Assembly: GCA_963514095.1 (NCBI GenBank)
Contig: OY741266.1
Coordinates: 2,187,501 to 2,251,500 of the forward strand
Source: Eutrigla gurnardus
Lineage: Eukaryota; Chordata; Actinopteri; Perciformes; Triglidae
Length of the DNA: 64,000 nt
Direction: 5' to 3'
Positions within the stretch are counted from its first letter, which is position 1. Each line of letters starts with the position of its first letter. Shown here one piece after another: positions 23,403-35,243 of this stretch. The notes beneath the pieces were generated by a model that saw only the letters and a list, made by a program, of their open reading frames with translations, had not been told where the DNA came from and ran no database searches. The position numbers and the translations under genes are program-made.

Positions 23403-23680
23403 CAGGACGTCCACCACGGGCGAATGAAAAAGCTCGGTAAAAGTTGCTCTCCGGGAGCTCCAGGTGGGGACAGCGGGACGTGGGCGTACCGGTCCCCCGG
23501 ATAAAATGCATCACAGGCAGATGAAAAATTCTGTAAATGTCGCTCTCCAGGAGCTCCACGGGAGCTCAACGGGGGACAGCGGGACGTGGGCGCACGTTGT
23601 CCTGGAATGGCTGCATCACGGGTGGATGAAAAAGTCTGTAAAAGTCGCTGTCCGCTCCGGGGGAGAGCCGATCCTGCCCG
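23403..23680. repeat. Imperfect ~105-bp tandem repeat, about 2.6 units
   Basis: Each unit contains a GATGAAAAA…CTGTAAA…GTCGCTCTCC block followed by GGAGCTCCA and GGACAGCGGGACGTGGGCG. Overlapping frames on both strands are by-products of the repetition. Confidence 0.75.
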
Positions 23681-23719
23681 TCTGGACGCGACTCTCACTG
23701 AAGTGATCTCTTTCATTCA

Positions 23720-25996
23720 CACTCTGAACTAAACGTGTTTAGGCGTCATGTCCCTCCTCGGCTGTCATAGTCTTCAAAATGGCGGAACGACATGGAAGCC
23801 TTCTGAGGACTTACACGTCCAATGTAAATACAAATAAGAAATAATTTGCTTACGAGAATAAATCAGATTATTGGCAGAGGAAATGATACACTTATTAGAC
23901 CTCTTTAAGAATGAAGATACTGATTTTAGCTAATACAGTACTTAAAATGTTACACGCTGTCCCTTTAAGTTTTGGAATGACTGGAAAAGTAATTTAATTA
24001 AAAGAAAAGTACTGAAATCACAGAATAGATGAGAATCATCTCTAATGTGAATCTGTCAGAATGTGCTTGTTGCGCACAATTATTTAAATTTCTTTTAGAG
24101 GATACTTCATCTTGTCTCATGCAGTACGTTTGGAATTGTTTATGCATTTAGTTTATTAACATTCATTGCACTCACACACACACACACATAATGTGTGAAC
24201 ACCGATGACATTCAAGCCACTTGACGACATACGGTCTCTTGACATGCTCCATAAATTGTGACTTTTCTACGTGTTGTTGATGAGGCTGAAAAGATGCACG
24301 AAGTGGCCACAATTTATCACCTGTGACTCCTGACTAGATATGCTCGCACTTAGCTCGCCACATCTGTCCTGCATCGATCCTCCTGGATACGTCGCTTCTG
24401 CAACACCGATGTTATGGAGAGGAAGGATGACAGCAGTCCAGGTGATAATGACAGTACAGTGCAGTCATTCAATCTGTCTCCCTCCACAGCAACACACCAT
24501 GGTTGTGAATCCCAGTCCCTCTAAAAGAGTAGGAAATGGTTTCTCTTCAAACCAACAGCCTGCAGAAAGCCTTTGTACTGCTGTGGCAGCTTTACTACCC
24601 TAAGCCATGCACATTAATCTCTCGTGGCGCAATGCTGTTCTCCAGTCCCTAATGGGCATTGTACAGTCGTCAGAGTACACTGATTAATTATTATAAAAGG
24701 ACTAGTATTACCGCACCTTATTATCTAGTTTTATTCCCTCCCGTGTCATGGTGTTACTGTATAGCACAGAAGGAAAACAGCAGCAGTTCCTCTTTGTAAC
24801 GGCGAGCTGGTGCTCGTCTCTGTAGCTGAAGACGTAGTCTGCTTTCTATTCCCTCTATTCTAAACCCACTGTAACTCAGTCAGGGTTTAACATTTCCATT
24901 CTTTCTTTTTCTCCATTTTCTCCAGATGAGGTATCAAAAGTCAACTTTCCAAAAACTTCCTGCCAAACTTTCACTTTGATTTTGCCCGCTGTCTTCATAC
25001 TGCGCTCCCTGCTCAATGATATAGGCAGACAATGCACACTTCACTTTTGTCTCTACAATTTTAATTCTACATTTCAATTTAAACTTTTAAACCACCCGAC
25101 AATATTTCCATGTCGGCCATTAAAGCAATGTCTTGCTGTGGGTGGTGAATAACATCTCCTACAACTGTCATCGAGCACTGTGCAGGATTTTGAAACCAGA
25201 CTCTTAGTAATGGTTTTCCGAATGTGCCTTTACCTCTGACAAGCTCCCGCAGTCACTTAAACATTCATGAATATTTCCTTTCTTGCTTAAAAATTTGCCA
25301 CCGGAGCACAAAACACTGCTCGATAAATCAATCTGAAACTGTAGCCGGCCCAGTCAACACAGTTAAAACAATAAAATTCTACTTGAGCAAGGCAGTGCAG
25401 TTATTGATTTTTAATCCAGCGTTCCACCATTAATCAGTCATCTTTTCTTAGTAGTCGGGGGTCAGTCACCTGTGAGGTGAGAGGAAATGTTCAAGCCATA
25501 CTTATTCTTTTGCCAGAGCAGCGTAAGTAAAAAGGTCGGTCTTCTTTGAATGAGAAGAAAATATGTAGAACTAACTTTATTCTGTTTGTTGACAAGTTGT
25601 GTCAACAAACAGGCTGAACCCGAGGAAATATTAATAAGAATGGATTTTTTTTATCTCGCTTGGTTTCCAAAGCATCTGTTTATGAATCGTTCTTGAATTT
25701 AAGTCGCCTCTTTTGTCATTGCTCACAGCATTACGGTAAAACATGGAGCTTAACATCACATTTGCCACTACAGTCGCCTAGCAACCAGCTGCTGTTGACA
25801 AGAAAGAGCTACAAGAGAACTAACTTCATATGAGTAAAATAGAACCAGCGGTCATATTCAGTCCTCCAGGGTTTGACAGTCGTAAGTAATTCCACAATCA
25901 CTTCAACAGTAATGTGTGGTGCATGAGTGAATGATGTGACAACAAGATACCAAACAAGTCAAAGTCCACAAACCACCAACCCAGAGGGAGAGAGTG
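23720..25996. other. No gene recognised
   Basis: No domain-bearing ORF, tRNA or clear repeat terminus. A short (CA)n run is at about 24172-24188. Confidence 0.4.
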
Positions 25997-26046
25997 AGCG
26001 ATACGAGAGAGAGAGAGATAAAAGAGAGAGAGAGAGAGAGAGAGAC
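25997..26046. repeat. GA microsatellite
   Basis: Interrupted (GA)n tract. Confidence 0.9.
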
Positions 26047-26475
26047 CTATACATATAGGTGAGCTATCACCTCAGACCTGCTGTCAGCCATTCCTCCTAA
26101 TGAGCCACTAGGTCTTGAGACCTCGAGGCCGTGATGTCCATATAGTAGAGTATGAAGTCAAAACAACCATAAAAGAGAGTATGCATTGTGATTGGTCCCA
26201 GGCCTCGCTACCGTTGCTACCATGCTACCAATGCGAATAGCAGCCAAAATGCCAAACTCCAGGCTTCACAGCTGTAGTCCACAATGGATGACGTTACGAT
26301 GGCTACATGGAGTTTCTGGTGAATCTGGTGTCAGAATCCGACACGGTGGCAACAATGAAAAGCCTAACGTGTTAACTAAATAGAAATTGTCAATCTCCTC
26401 TTTGATGGTGTCGTTCACTTCTGCAGGTCATCAAAATTACACCTAAGACCGTTTCCTGCATTTTTCCTTGACTTG

Positions 26476-27122
26476 CAGTGATGGGAATAACGGCGTTATA
26501 AGTAGCGGCGTTAGTAACGGCGTTACTTTTTTCAGTAACGTCGTTACTTTTTTCAGTAACGAGTAATCTAATTGATTACTCATCTCATTATTATAACGGC
26601 GTTATCGTTACTGCCAAAAAAAATGTGTTGCGTTACTACATTGAAGGCAGATGTTTTACATCGGACCTCTGAGCCGAGTGACAGAGAAATGTTGGGCGGG
26701 TGCTTAGTCTGCTTACTGCCGGGTTCACACTGGCCGCCAAAGTGCCGCCAAAGTGACGCGAATAGGCGCGGAGCGGAGCCCGCTTCCTTTCGGCGCCCTT
26801 GTTAAGCGATAGTGTAGTTCACACTAGACCTGGCCGTCCCGCGCCGTGAAGCGATCGTTTCGCCGTCTTCCCTTTTTTTTTGCGGGTGCCACGAGCGAAC
26901 GCGTCAATTCTGGCAGGAAATCACACAAGAATCACGAGACAATCCGGTCAATTTTCAAAATAAAATACCGCGATTGACAAACGCGATCATATTTGTGTAT
27001 CTAAACTCGCACTGGGAAACAGGAAGAGAAATACATTTAATAAATGTGAAGAGTAGATAAACAAATGTATTTCAATGGTATATCTGCACTGTCTATTACC
27101 ATACACACTCTCTCTGTCTGTG

Positions 27123-27187
<65 letters not shown>

Positions 27188-27626
27188 AACGGATAAATAA
27201 AAGAAGTGTACAAACTTCTTGGTTACAGAAACATGGCGTATTCATTTTATGAGGTTATTTACTCCATAAAGAAAAAAATAACTGAATGAACAACAGCTAA
27301 GCAGAAGCGCTTGTCTATCGTCGCAGAGAAATACGCATCTGGTCTAAACAGGGGGGGCAGCGGATCGCCGGCGTAAACACTGTGCGCAGCAAAGTTGAGC
27401 AGTACGAGCGAGTACACGCACATCTATTTTAAGTTCCGTCAAAGAGAGATGGAGATGGGGTCCAAATTATTTGACACATCAGTATTTTGAAAGTAACGCA
27501 ATAGTTACTTTCCAAAGTAACTAGTTACTTTTAGAATTTGTAACTCAGTAACTACTTTAGTTACTTTCTGGGAGAAGTAATAGTACTTTAACTAGTTACA
27601 TTTTTAGAGTAACTTGCCCAACACTG
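26476..27626. mobile_element. hAT element, 8-bp TSD TTGACTTG/TTGACTTC
   Basis: It starts CAGTGATGGGAATAACGGCG and ends AACTTGCCCAACACTG. The flanking octamers at 26468-26475 and 27627-27634 differ at one base. Subterminal arrays of AGTAACT/GTTACTTT and CGGCGTTA fill both ends. The centre contains GC-rich sequence starting GGGTTCACACTGGCCGCC that looks like the end of another nested repeat. No transposase ORF. Confidence 0.85.
27105..27187. repeat. TC microsatellite
   Basis: (TC)n with a few TG interruptions, inside the hAT element. Confidence 0.9.
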
Positions 27627-27634
27627 TTGACTTC

Positions 27635-28678
27635 TCCATCCTTCCCAACCATCTCCATTTGGTGACTCTTTGTCCGTCACATGACTTACTCTCTTTTTCA
27701 TATCCTGGCTCATGATTACGTGGTTTATATGTGAATCATCACTTTTGTAAGTATAATGAACAGTAAATGAGAACAGCCTGACAAGGGCTACTTCAGTGCT
27801 TCTTGCTAACAAGAACAGGGAACCGTTCTGTGATTGCTTCATTCACAAATCCCTCTCGTATCAAATCATTTGATTCTCTGCATGTTATCTTGAACTGGAG
27901 TGCAGTGAGCCTTGGCACACTATGATTGGATTAGCAGACCCAGTGAGTGGTATAACACTGTCCAAGAATGCAATTTGATTTGGAAAGGATCGAGGAATGT
28001 AATTGTTTCTTATCTTATAGAAGCTCTGGACAGGAAAAGGTGGGGGGGGGGGGGGGGGGGGGGGGCTATAAAGAGGGTAGCCTGTATTTGCCTCAGCTGT
28101 TAAAAACACATATCTTTAACCATCTAACAGGAAAAGGAGCTCAGTTAAGTTCACATTGGGGTAACACAGTTGTCTTTGATTCTGCCTTCTTTAACTCTCA
28201 GCATAATGCCAGTTAGAGCATTTTTAACCTCTGTAATGTACTGTGAGTCTTACTGAAATATGCAAATTGAACGCAAATGGTTTGCTCATCGTTCGTTTGG
28301 TTGTTTTCTCTAGAATCACATGGCAATGACCTGTAGAGGACTGTCAACCTAAATTTGTGAGGTCAGAAGGCAAAAGACAAGGGAGAAATTAATAAATTTG
28401 ATAGCAACCTGTTGGAAAGGTAAATGTTTTTATCAAATCAATTGGAAACACAAAGCTCCCACGATAATATGACTGGCTAGCTGAAGTGTCTTGATAGACA
28501 CACGCCAAACGCGGATATGAAGATCAGGAACTAAGGTATTATTTAAAAGGCTTGCAAAATCAAAATGTCCAAACTGAGGAAGGGCCACGAGGGCAAATAC
28601 GGTATTCAAAAAAGGAACAAGAATAATCCAACAAAAAACAAATTTACAACTGATGAGAATAATCAAATGGAACACATA
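27635..28678. other. No gene recognised; poly-G tract at about 28041-28065
   Basis: Short frames only. An uninterrupted run of about 24 G lies at 28041-28065. Confidence 0.4.
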
Positions 28679-28826
28679 GGGCCCTAGTTTCGTGGCGCAG
28701 CGCAGGGTGGTGCAGGGTGGTCGGAGCCGGCGTAATGCATGTTTCGACCCGAGCAGCCTTGCGCACGGTCAGTTTGGCAGTTTGGTGGATCGCCTGCGCC
28801 AAGACGGGTGTGGCGGTGCAGCAGGG

Positions 28827-29009
28827 TAGAGGTAAGATCGGGCCTAAAAAATCCAGCCCGACCCGACCCAGGCCCGCGGGATTAAAGCCCGACCCGGCCC
28901 GAACCCGAGCAATTAACTTGATTTGCAGGCCCGAGCCCGAACCAAACCCGAAATTTCATATTTTATTTGTGAGGACTCAGAGTACGTCCTTAAGAATCTA
29001 GCGCGGCAC

Positions 29010-29067
<58 letters not shown>

Positions 29068-29411
29068 GAGAGAGAGACGGGGAGAGGGAGAGAGAGAGAG
29101 CGCAGAGAGAGAGACGGGGAGAGGGAGAGAGAGAGAGCGCAGAGAGAGAGATGGGGAGAGGGAGAGAGAGAGAGCGCGCAGAGAGAGAGAGCGCGCAGAC
29201 TTATTCCTCAGTTTAGTATCTTATTCTCCACACATTTCTATAAACATATATTAAAAATAAATAAATAAATAAATAATAAATTTTTTTTTTTAAAAAGTCA
29301 GCGAGAGAGAAGCCCGGCCCGACCCGACCCGAACGTAATGATTGACATTTTATACCCGACCCGACCCGAAATTCGGGTCGGGTCGGGCTCGGGCTTAAGA
29401 TCTTACCTCTA
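28827..29411. mobile_element. hAT-like element with TIR TAGAGGTAAGATC and TSD CAGCAGGG
   Basis: The termini TAGAGGTAAGATC and GATCTTACCTCTA are flanked by exact copies of CAGCAGGG (28819-28826 and 29412-29419). The ends are rich in CCCGACCC motifs and include a self-complementary stretch around 29355-29395 able to form a strong hairpin. The centre has expanded into a GA microsatellite. No ORF. Confidence 0.85.
29012..29200. repeat. GA microsatellite with GCGCAGAGAG higher-order repeat
   Basis: (GA)n followed by three to four ~37-bp units of GCGCAGAGAGAGAGACGGGG type. It translates into Arg/Glu repeats, which are not a real protein. Confidence 0.9.
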
Positions 29412-30047
29412 CAGCAGGGGGAGGCGTCACAGATTCAGCTTGGTGCAGCGGAAGTTTCGTGGCAAAAAGCCTCGCCGAGACTGTGCCGAAAGCCTGCCAG
29501 CTCCAACCTGGTCTACTCTTGGCGTAGGGCGAATTACAGCTGGCGGAGTGGCAGTTCTGCTCACTGGCGCGCAGTGCGCACACGTCACCAAGACCTCACA
29601 GGCAGGTTTCCACAGTTCCAGGCACATTTAAATGCAATTAATAATCACAACAAACACTATTTAATGCAACTAAGTGAATCAACACGTGAATTTATATCTA
29701 TATAGATTGTCCCGTCACATCTGACGTCAGATCAAAGGCGGATGGCACGCGTAACGGAAACTCAGCCTGACTGAATTAACACAGCTGAAACTTGGACCTC
29801 TCGGACCAAAACATCTCCCTCTCTCTCTCTCCTGTTTTTCATATCTATCCACTGCTAATAAAATGCGTCTATGCCTGAAAAAATCTTTAAAAAAATACAG
29901 CAGCTCGTGCCTGGTCTCGCGCCTCGGCAGCCTGTTGTCCGTGGAAACTTTGCCGCGAGCTGGAACCGGAGTTGGGGCTGCAGCTGGTCTGAGCGGCCTG
30001 CGAGGTCCCGGTGTCCCGCCGTTCTGGTGTTGGACGGGGAATCCAGT

Positions 30048-30180
30048 GCAGCTGTGGAGCGCAGATGATGAAGACTGTGATGATGATGATGAATGGCCCG
30101 GCCGGCTTGTGCAGGCACCGGGTTCTCCACTATTATGTCTACTGCTGTGCGCCCTGACCCTGTTTTGTGATAGACATGCC
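30048..30180 (+). other. Shared acidic-coding module M, copy 2
   Basis: Related to 20690-20835 in reverse complement. The plus-strand frame reads VQLWSADDEDCDDDDEWPGR and then shifts relative to copy 1. See the first copy for the shared blocks. Confidence 0.55.
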
Positions 30181-30355
30181 TAAAATGTGCCTACAATTTC
30201 TATAGTGATATAATATCGGCACTATAATTATTATGACTATATAATAATTGGTTCGGTGGAGAGTGAGAGTTGTAAACATTCAAAATCTGATCCTGAGTTC
30301 CCTCGATCCGCCGGACTTGCCAACTGGAACTTTAAGTGGATTCGGCACACAGCAG

Positions 30356-31309
30356 AGGGCTATTGCACAAAACCTATAAAAGGGATTAAGCCGGATTTCC
30401 CAGTCATGCCGGCTTAAGTTCTCCGTGACCCGGTTGCATGAAAGCATGTTGCATATGTTATGGAAAAAGTTACGATGGAGATTTATCCTGTGGGGCTAGC
30501 CTGCTCCAGACCAGACTAACAGGCAGGATATATCAATCTGATCTGTATCTCAGCCACTTGGTTGGGAAACCAATGTGTTCATTACAGTTATTCTACTGAT
30601 CATTACATATTACTGTCCAGTGAAGTAGCATGCTGTCATTATTTAAACACTGTGACCATTCTTTTACATTCAATCAGTCTATATTCATACATTTTGTGAT
30701 CATCATTGTAACAGTTATAATTGTGTTCACAAAGCTGTTCATGTTGTCCAGTAAAGGTTCATCAGTTTTAGACCGTCGGTCCGATAACCTGACTGTGAGC
30801 CCCCCTCGCTCCCTCTCTGTGAATCTGGTGTAATGTATTTATGAACCACTGGGGGCGCTGTTGTAATGTGCGAGTTCGCCTTGTATGTTCCTCCCCAGCC
30901 ACCGTAGCTGTCAAAGTTGTTTCATATAGTATTTGAGCTCCAGATTAAAGTGCTACAGTAACAATATAACACCGTCTGGTTCATAAAGCCACTTTTCTTC
31001 TTTTTACGGAGGAGCTTGAACTCATACGCCTCCATCAAAAGCTTGTGCTCAGTTTGTAAAAAGTACGCCCCCGTCGTCGTCGTCATGGTGATTCTGGGAT
31101 CTGCATCAATGAATCAGTGATGATCTCGGGGGCCAAGTTGAGGAAGCCATATGTGTGTACTCTCCAGGATTAGTTAAACCTGATTTGACTTCATCCCGGT
31201 TTGGCCTTTTTTTCAGCTGATTAAGCCAGACTGCTTTCACTGGGATATGTTGGACCCAGTTTAGTCATTTATCCTGGACATCTGAATTCTGCTTTTGAGC
31301 AGTAGCCCT
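30356..31309. mobile_element. Harbinger-like MITE, TIR AGGGCTATTGC, possible TSD CAG
   Basis: The ends AGGGCTATTGCACAAAA and the inverted TTTTGAGCAGTAGCCCT are flanked by CAG at 30353-30355 and 31310-31312. A subterminal GGATTAAGCCGGATTTCCCAG block is mirrored by CTGGGATATGTTGGACC near the other end. No coding sequence. The 3-bp TSD is short and could be chance, but the TIRs are clear. Confidence 0.65.
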
Positions 31310-31316
31310 CAGATCT

Positions 31317-32444
31317 GGGGCCCGTTTCACAAAGCAGGTTCAACAAACTCTGAACCTAACACTGAACTCTGAGTTGACCAACTCTGAGATGGGCAACTCT
31401 GAGTTTTCAGTTTCAGAACAGCGGTTTTGAATTAGTTCAGTCAACTCTGAGTATGTAAACTCTGAGTTACGCGCATGCCTGCCGACTCTATAAAGCCATC
31501 ATCAATGGAGCTCCGATACTACGATTCACCATGGCAACGGGGAGAGCGTCATTAGATATTACTGAGTGTTTATGTAGAAAACGAGCTCATCCTGAGAAAG
31601 CGGAGCAACGTAACTGCAGCAAAGTAGCGATAGTTAGCATGGCAGACAATTACTGCCCGATCTAATGTGTATAACTGAATGAAACAGTCTATTGATCTAA
31701 AGGTAATAACTCTTTATTTTCAGACTTACACAGCGACACTGTGGTTTAATGGTTAGCAACGCCGCCCACGGCGCAGGCGACAGGGGTTCAACTCCCGCAG
31801 TTCACAAAGTAGAGCACTGAATGAATTATCATTTTCATTGGGTGTAATCCCCCCAGGCACAGAAAGAAAGTGGTGTCAGTTGAAAATTAAGCATAAGAAT
31901 ATTGCGCAAATACGTTGACTAAGGCATATGATTTTAATCATATTTCACATATTAAACAGTAAATATAAGCAGATATTTCAACACAGAAATGTACTTAAAC
32001 ATTTCATAAATCTCCCGTTTGCAAAAACACTACCTCCGCAAAGAATCTGGTTGCGGATTATGTCCGCGATATGAAATGTTGAAAATGTCGGAGAATATTG
32101 TTTAGATAATATGTGATTGGAAGGAAAGGTAATCAAAATTGTCTCCCAACGCAAAGCTGCTAGAATCACTTTTATTTCCATATCGATTAGGTTGGAAAGG
32201 ATGGCACATTTTTTTCAGAGTTGGTTCAGATTCCGGAAAAAGGCGGAGACATGTAGGGAGACACTCACGGTTTGTTGAAGCAAACCTGCTAGCGAGCAGG
32301 TTAGGTTGACGGAGTATGTTACCCGGGTAACTGACTCAGATTTATGCTGAACTGGCTTTGTGAAACCGAAAAACCAGAGTTTCCCTCATCTCAGGGTTAA
32401 CTAACTCAAGGTTTTCACTAAACCTGCTTTGTGAAACGGACCCC
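31317..32444 (+). mobile_element. Harbinger-like MITE, copy B (full length)
   Basis: The terminal inverted repeats are GGGGCCCGTTTCACAAAGC and GCTTTGTGAAACGGACCCC. It is nearly identical to copy A where they overlap (TTCAACAAACTCTGAACC, CCGGAAAAAGGCGGAGAC, GTTACCCGGGTAACTGAC). It begins seven bases after the end of the preceding MITE. No ORF of substance. Confidence 0.8.
31736..31806 (+). ncRNA. tRNA-like cassette inside MITE copy B
   Basis: An A box TGGTTTAATGG at 31742-31752 and a B box GGTTCAACTCC at 31785-31795. Between them CGCC…GGCG can pair as an anticodon-like stem. The acceptor stem is not formed, so an expressed tRNA is unlikely. A Pol III promoter role is possible but unproven. 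Confidence 0.5.
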
Positions 32445-34330
32445 AGTCCAACTGTCAAAGGTATCCAAAACACGAGTCTAACTTTTTAATTACTTTGGAT
32501 CAATACTTAGTTACCAATCTCTCTATCTAGTGGTCAAGAAGTCTTGTCGAAACATTGGTACTTGAAACCATTTTTCTTTTGTTCCTATGATCACTATTTT
32601 TTCTTTGATGCAGCTTTTATTTCTGCAAATTGAGGAAGTGTGTCGTCATATTTACTGTAAGGAGTAAACAGGTCCTTTGCAGAGGTTACCCTTCCTGTTT
32701 TTGTGTACAGTAAAGCCTTCCATGAAGCAATTGAATAACTGAACAAAGGCTATCCATATCTGACCAATATTTGTTTATGCCAAAGACATGGGGACTGACA
32801 ATAGACAGACTATCAAGATAAAACAGGATGTACATGTACACAAAGACAAACTATCCACCTTGACGGGTCCTGGCAGAAGTGGCAAGTAGGAAGGTGGCAG
32901 ATGGGGGAAGGAATATAAGAAATGGAAGAAAAGGAAGATAAAACAGGAGTAATAAAAGAAACAAGGGTCTTCAAAAACACTTAAAGTAAAGAGGGAAAAA
33001 ACACAGGGGGATAGTGTCTTATTGTATGTATTCAAATACATTTCAGAGCCTGTACATTTTTCACGTTTACTTGAGTAAAGAAGTTGAATCATTACTTCTA
33101 CTTTTACCAGAGTCGATAGTTTCGGATACGTGATAAAATCAAATAAATAAATTGTATTTCACTGTGCATTAGGAGCGCTGTAATACATGTTACATTGGTA
33201 ATACAATCAGTGTAATAACATCAAATTAAATGATCCAGCTGTTCTTTTCCCTGGTTGTCGTCAAACAAAGATGTAAAATTCATGAAAAACAACCATAATA
33301 ATCAGACTATTATCTCAGCTTTCATCCATGTCATCTGACTACACTATGAACTATGTCAAACTGTATAAATTAGACAGCAGAATAATTCATCCTGTAATAA
33401 CTGAAGAAACTTTAATGAAGATAATAGGAGATCAAATGGTGAAAGACGGAGCAGGCATCACTAAAGCCAGACACCCATGGGAGACCCCTGTTTGATCCAG
33501 TAATGTTAGCCAGTCTACTCAACAACTGAGGCTGCATATACATGGTAGACAGTGCTGCAGCTCTACACAGAGCGAAGGACACGGCAGCCCTGTGTAAGTC
33601 ATTTATATTGTGCAGCCAAGCTCATTAACTCAGAGCCTAATTTTTGTTTGTTTGCTTGGGCTTGTTCCATTTGATCCCCATTAAAACGCTGTTCTAATCC
33701 AATTGGACCTTCCTGAGCTGCCAATATGAATGCACTGCACCAACTATTAGCGAAAACAGAAAAGTGTGAGGGCAAAAAAGGCTTTCATGTCACAAAATGC
33801 CATATCACAGGAAGGGTTCTGATACTGTATATATCAAAGTCCTTTTTGATTTCCTTTCGGGTTTCATCATCTTTTTATAACATGTCTTTGATAGTTGGAA
33901 AAGAAGGCTGAGGCCCAGCTCCCACTTTTTTTTCTGGGAGCGTCCTGCGCTGACAAGCACAGCGACCTTGTCACATGTTCTCACAGCTTTCTGACCACGG
34001 GCGGTAATTATTTAATGAATCCCAGTGTACCCTGGTCTGACCCCACCTCTACATGGACATATCACTTGTTCCTTTAGTAATTTCACTGTCTCTCATGGTC
34101 TGACTGTGTCAGACTGACGGACAGAAACCTTTCAATTATCAAAATATTCAGCACATTCATGCTTACATTTAAAGCTTTTTTTCCTCCACATTTTGTTTTT
34201 ACAATGTAAATAAATGGGGAAAAAACTTAATCTTAAAAAACTCTTAAACCTACTCCATTTTTAACTCCAACTCCTTCCACACAGCCCACTTTCAGCTACA
34301 GACGGCATTCTAACTTTAAATGCCTTAAGG
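32445..34330. other. No gene recognised
   Basis: Only short frames without motifs. Confidence 0.4.
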
Positions 34331-35243
34331 GGCGTTCACACCGAACGCGATAGACGCGAATTGAGCGGCGACTCTACATTGAAAACCAATGTAAATGGCG
34401 CGATGACACGCGATTCAGGCGGAGGCGGCGCGAATGGAGCGTCTGGCGCGATGAGACGCGGCGCGAATGGCGCGTCTGACGCGGCGCGTATGGCGCGTCT
34501 GACGCGAATGAAGCGAATGCCGCGTCTGACGCGGCGCGAATGGCGCGTCTGACGCGGCGCGAATAAAGTTGAAAATATCGAACTTTTCAGGCGGCATCGC
34601 GCCGCGACATCCAATCAGCGACGAGTTCAAGCCGACAGACAGATGAGCTGAGATGGACGGGCTGCATTACCAAACCCGACTCGGGAAGACCGGACCCCGG
34701 CGCGACGGGGGCCGTACCGGCCTCACACCGTCAGGGCTGAGCCTCGATCAGAAGGACTCAGGCCCCCGCGCGACACCGGGCAATCGGTCTTCCGTACGCC
34801 ACATTTCCCACGTCCGCCCGCCCGTCGGACGGGGATTTGGCGCTGGGCTCTTCCCTCTTCGCTCGCCGCTACTGAGGGAATCCTAGATAGTTTATTTTCC
34901 TCCGCTTAATAATATGCTTAAATTCAGCGGGTTGTCTCATCTGATCTGAGGTCGAATGTGGCCCCGACTCTGGGGAGAGGTGCGAGGGACGTGGCTCCCG
35001 GAGGAGGCTCACGGACTCTGGCATCGGGTAGGCCTAACCCGAGGCGGAGGAGGAGGGTCCGCCGACGTGACCCGCTGGCTCCCCTCAAAAATGAGCGTCA
35101 TGCGCGAATGAAGCGAATGACGCGAATGAAGCGAATGACGCGAATGGCGCGAATGACGCTAAAAAAGTCCAAAATGATCAAGCGGCGCGATACACGCGTC
35201 TGACGCGATTGTATTCGCGTCTATCGCGTTCGGTGTGAACGCC
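34331..35243. mobile_element. TIR element carrying an rDNA fragment
   Basis: The ends GGCGTTCACACCGAACGCGA, extended by TAGACGCGAAT, and the inverted ATTCGCGTCTA, then TCGCGTTCGGTGTGAACGCC, form a TIR of about 31 bp. Both flanks of the centre are filled with GCGAATG / GACGCG / GCGTCTG short repeats. TSDs are not clear, so the superfamily (hAT-like or other) is open. The centre (about 34659-35092) is ribosomal DNA in reverse orientation, after which the GCGAATGAAGCGAATGACGC arrays resume. Arginine-rich frames here follow from the GCG repeats. Confidence 0.8.
34659..35092 (-). rRNA. Fragment of ITS2 and the 5' end of 28S rRNA (pseudogene)
   Basis: On the minus strand, GC-rich ITS2-like sequence (about 35092-34955) is followed by the 28S start: GACCTCAGATCAGATGAGAC, then AACCCGCTGAATTTAAGCAT, GCGGAGGAAAATAAACTA, TCAGTAGCGGCGAGCGAAG and AGAGCCCAGCGCCAAATCCC, ending at AATGCAGCCC. 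These are universally conserved 28S D1-flanking blocks. Point changes (for example TTATTAAGCGG where TTACTAAGCGG is usual) and a small deletion in the GAGTCGGGTTTGG block show decay. It cannot make a ribosomal RNA. Confidence 0.92.

Larger units (their letters stand above)
28679..30245 (+). mobile_element. GGGCCCTAG element, copy 2, inverted relative to copy 1
   Basis: It starts GGGCCCTAGTTTCGTGGCGC and follows copy 1 in reverse complement: the GTGTGGCGGTGCAGCAGGG block, GGAAGTTTCGTGGCAAAAAG, and the GATTGTCCCGTCACATCTGA then CGTCAGATCAAAGG block. It is interrupted by a hAT element at 28827-29411. After about 29850 it carries extra sequence including module M, and the far terminus was not found, so the right end at about 30245 is approximate. 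Confidence 0.7.

Noticed and set aside
23387..23716. 109-codon minus-strand frame with internal repeats
   Set aside because: Arises from the ~105-bp tandem repeat; no start context or domain.
28923..29216. Arg/Glu-repeat protein
   Set aside because: Translation of a GA microsatellite within a hAT element.
34336..35203. Arginine-rich frames on both strands
   Set aside because: Products of GCGAATG/GACGCG repeats and of antisense rDNA.
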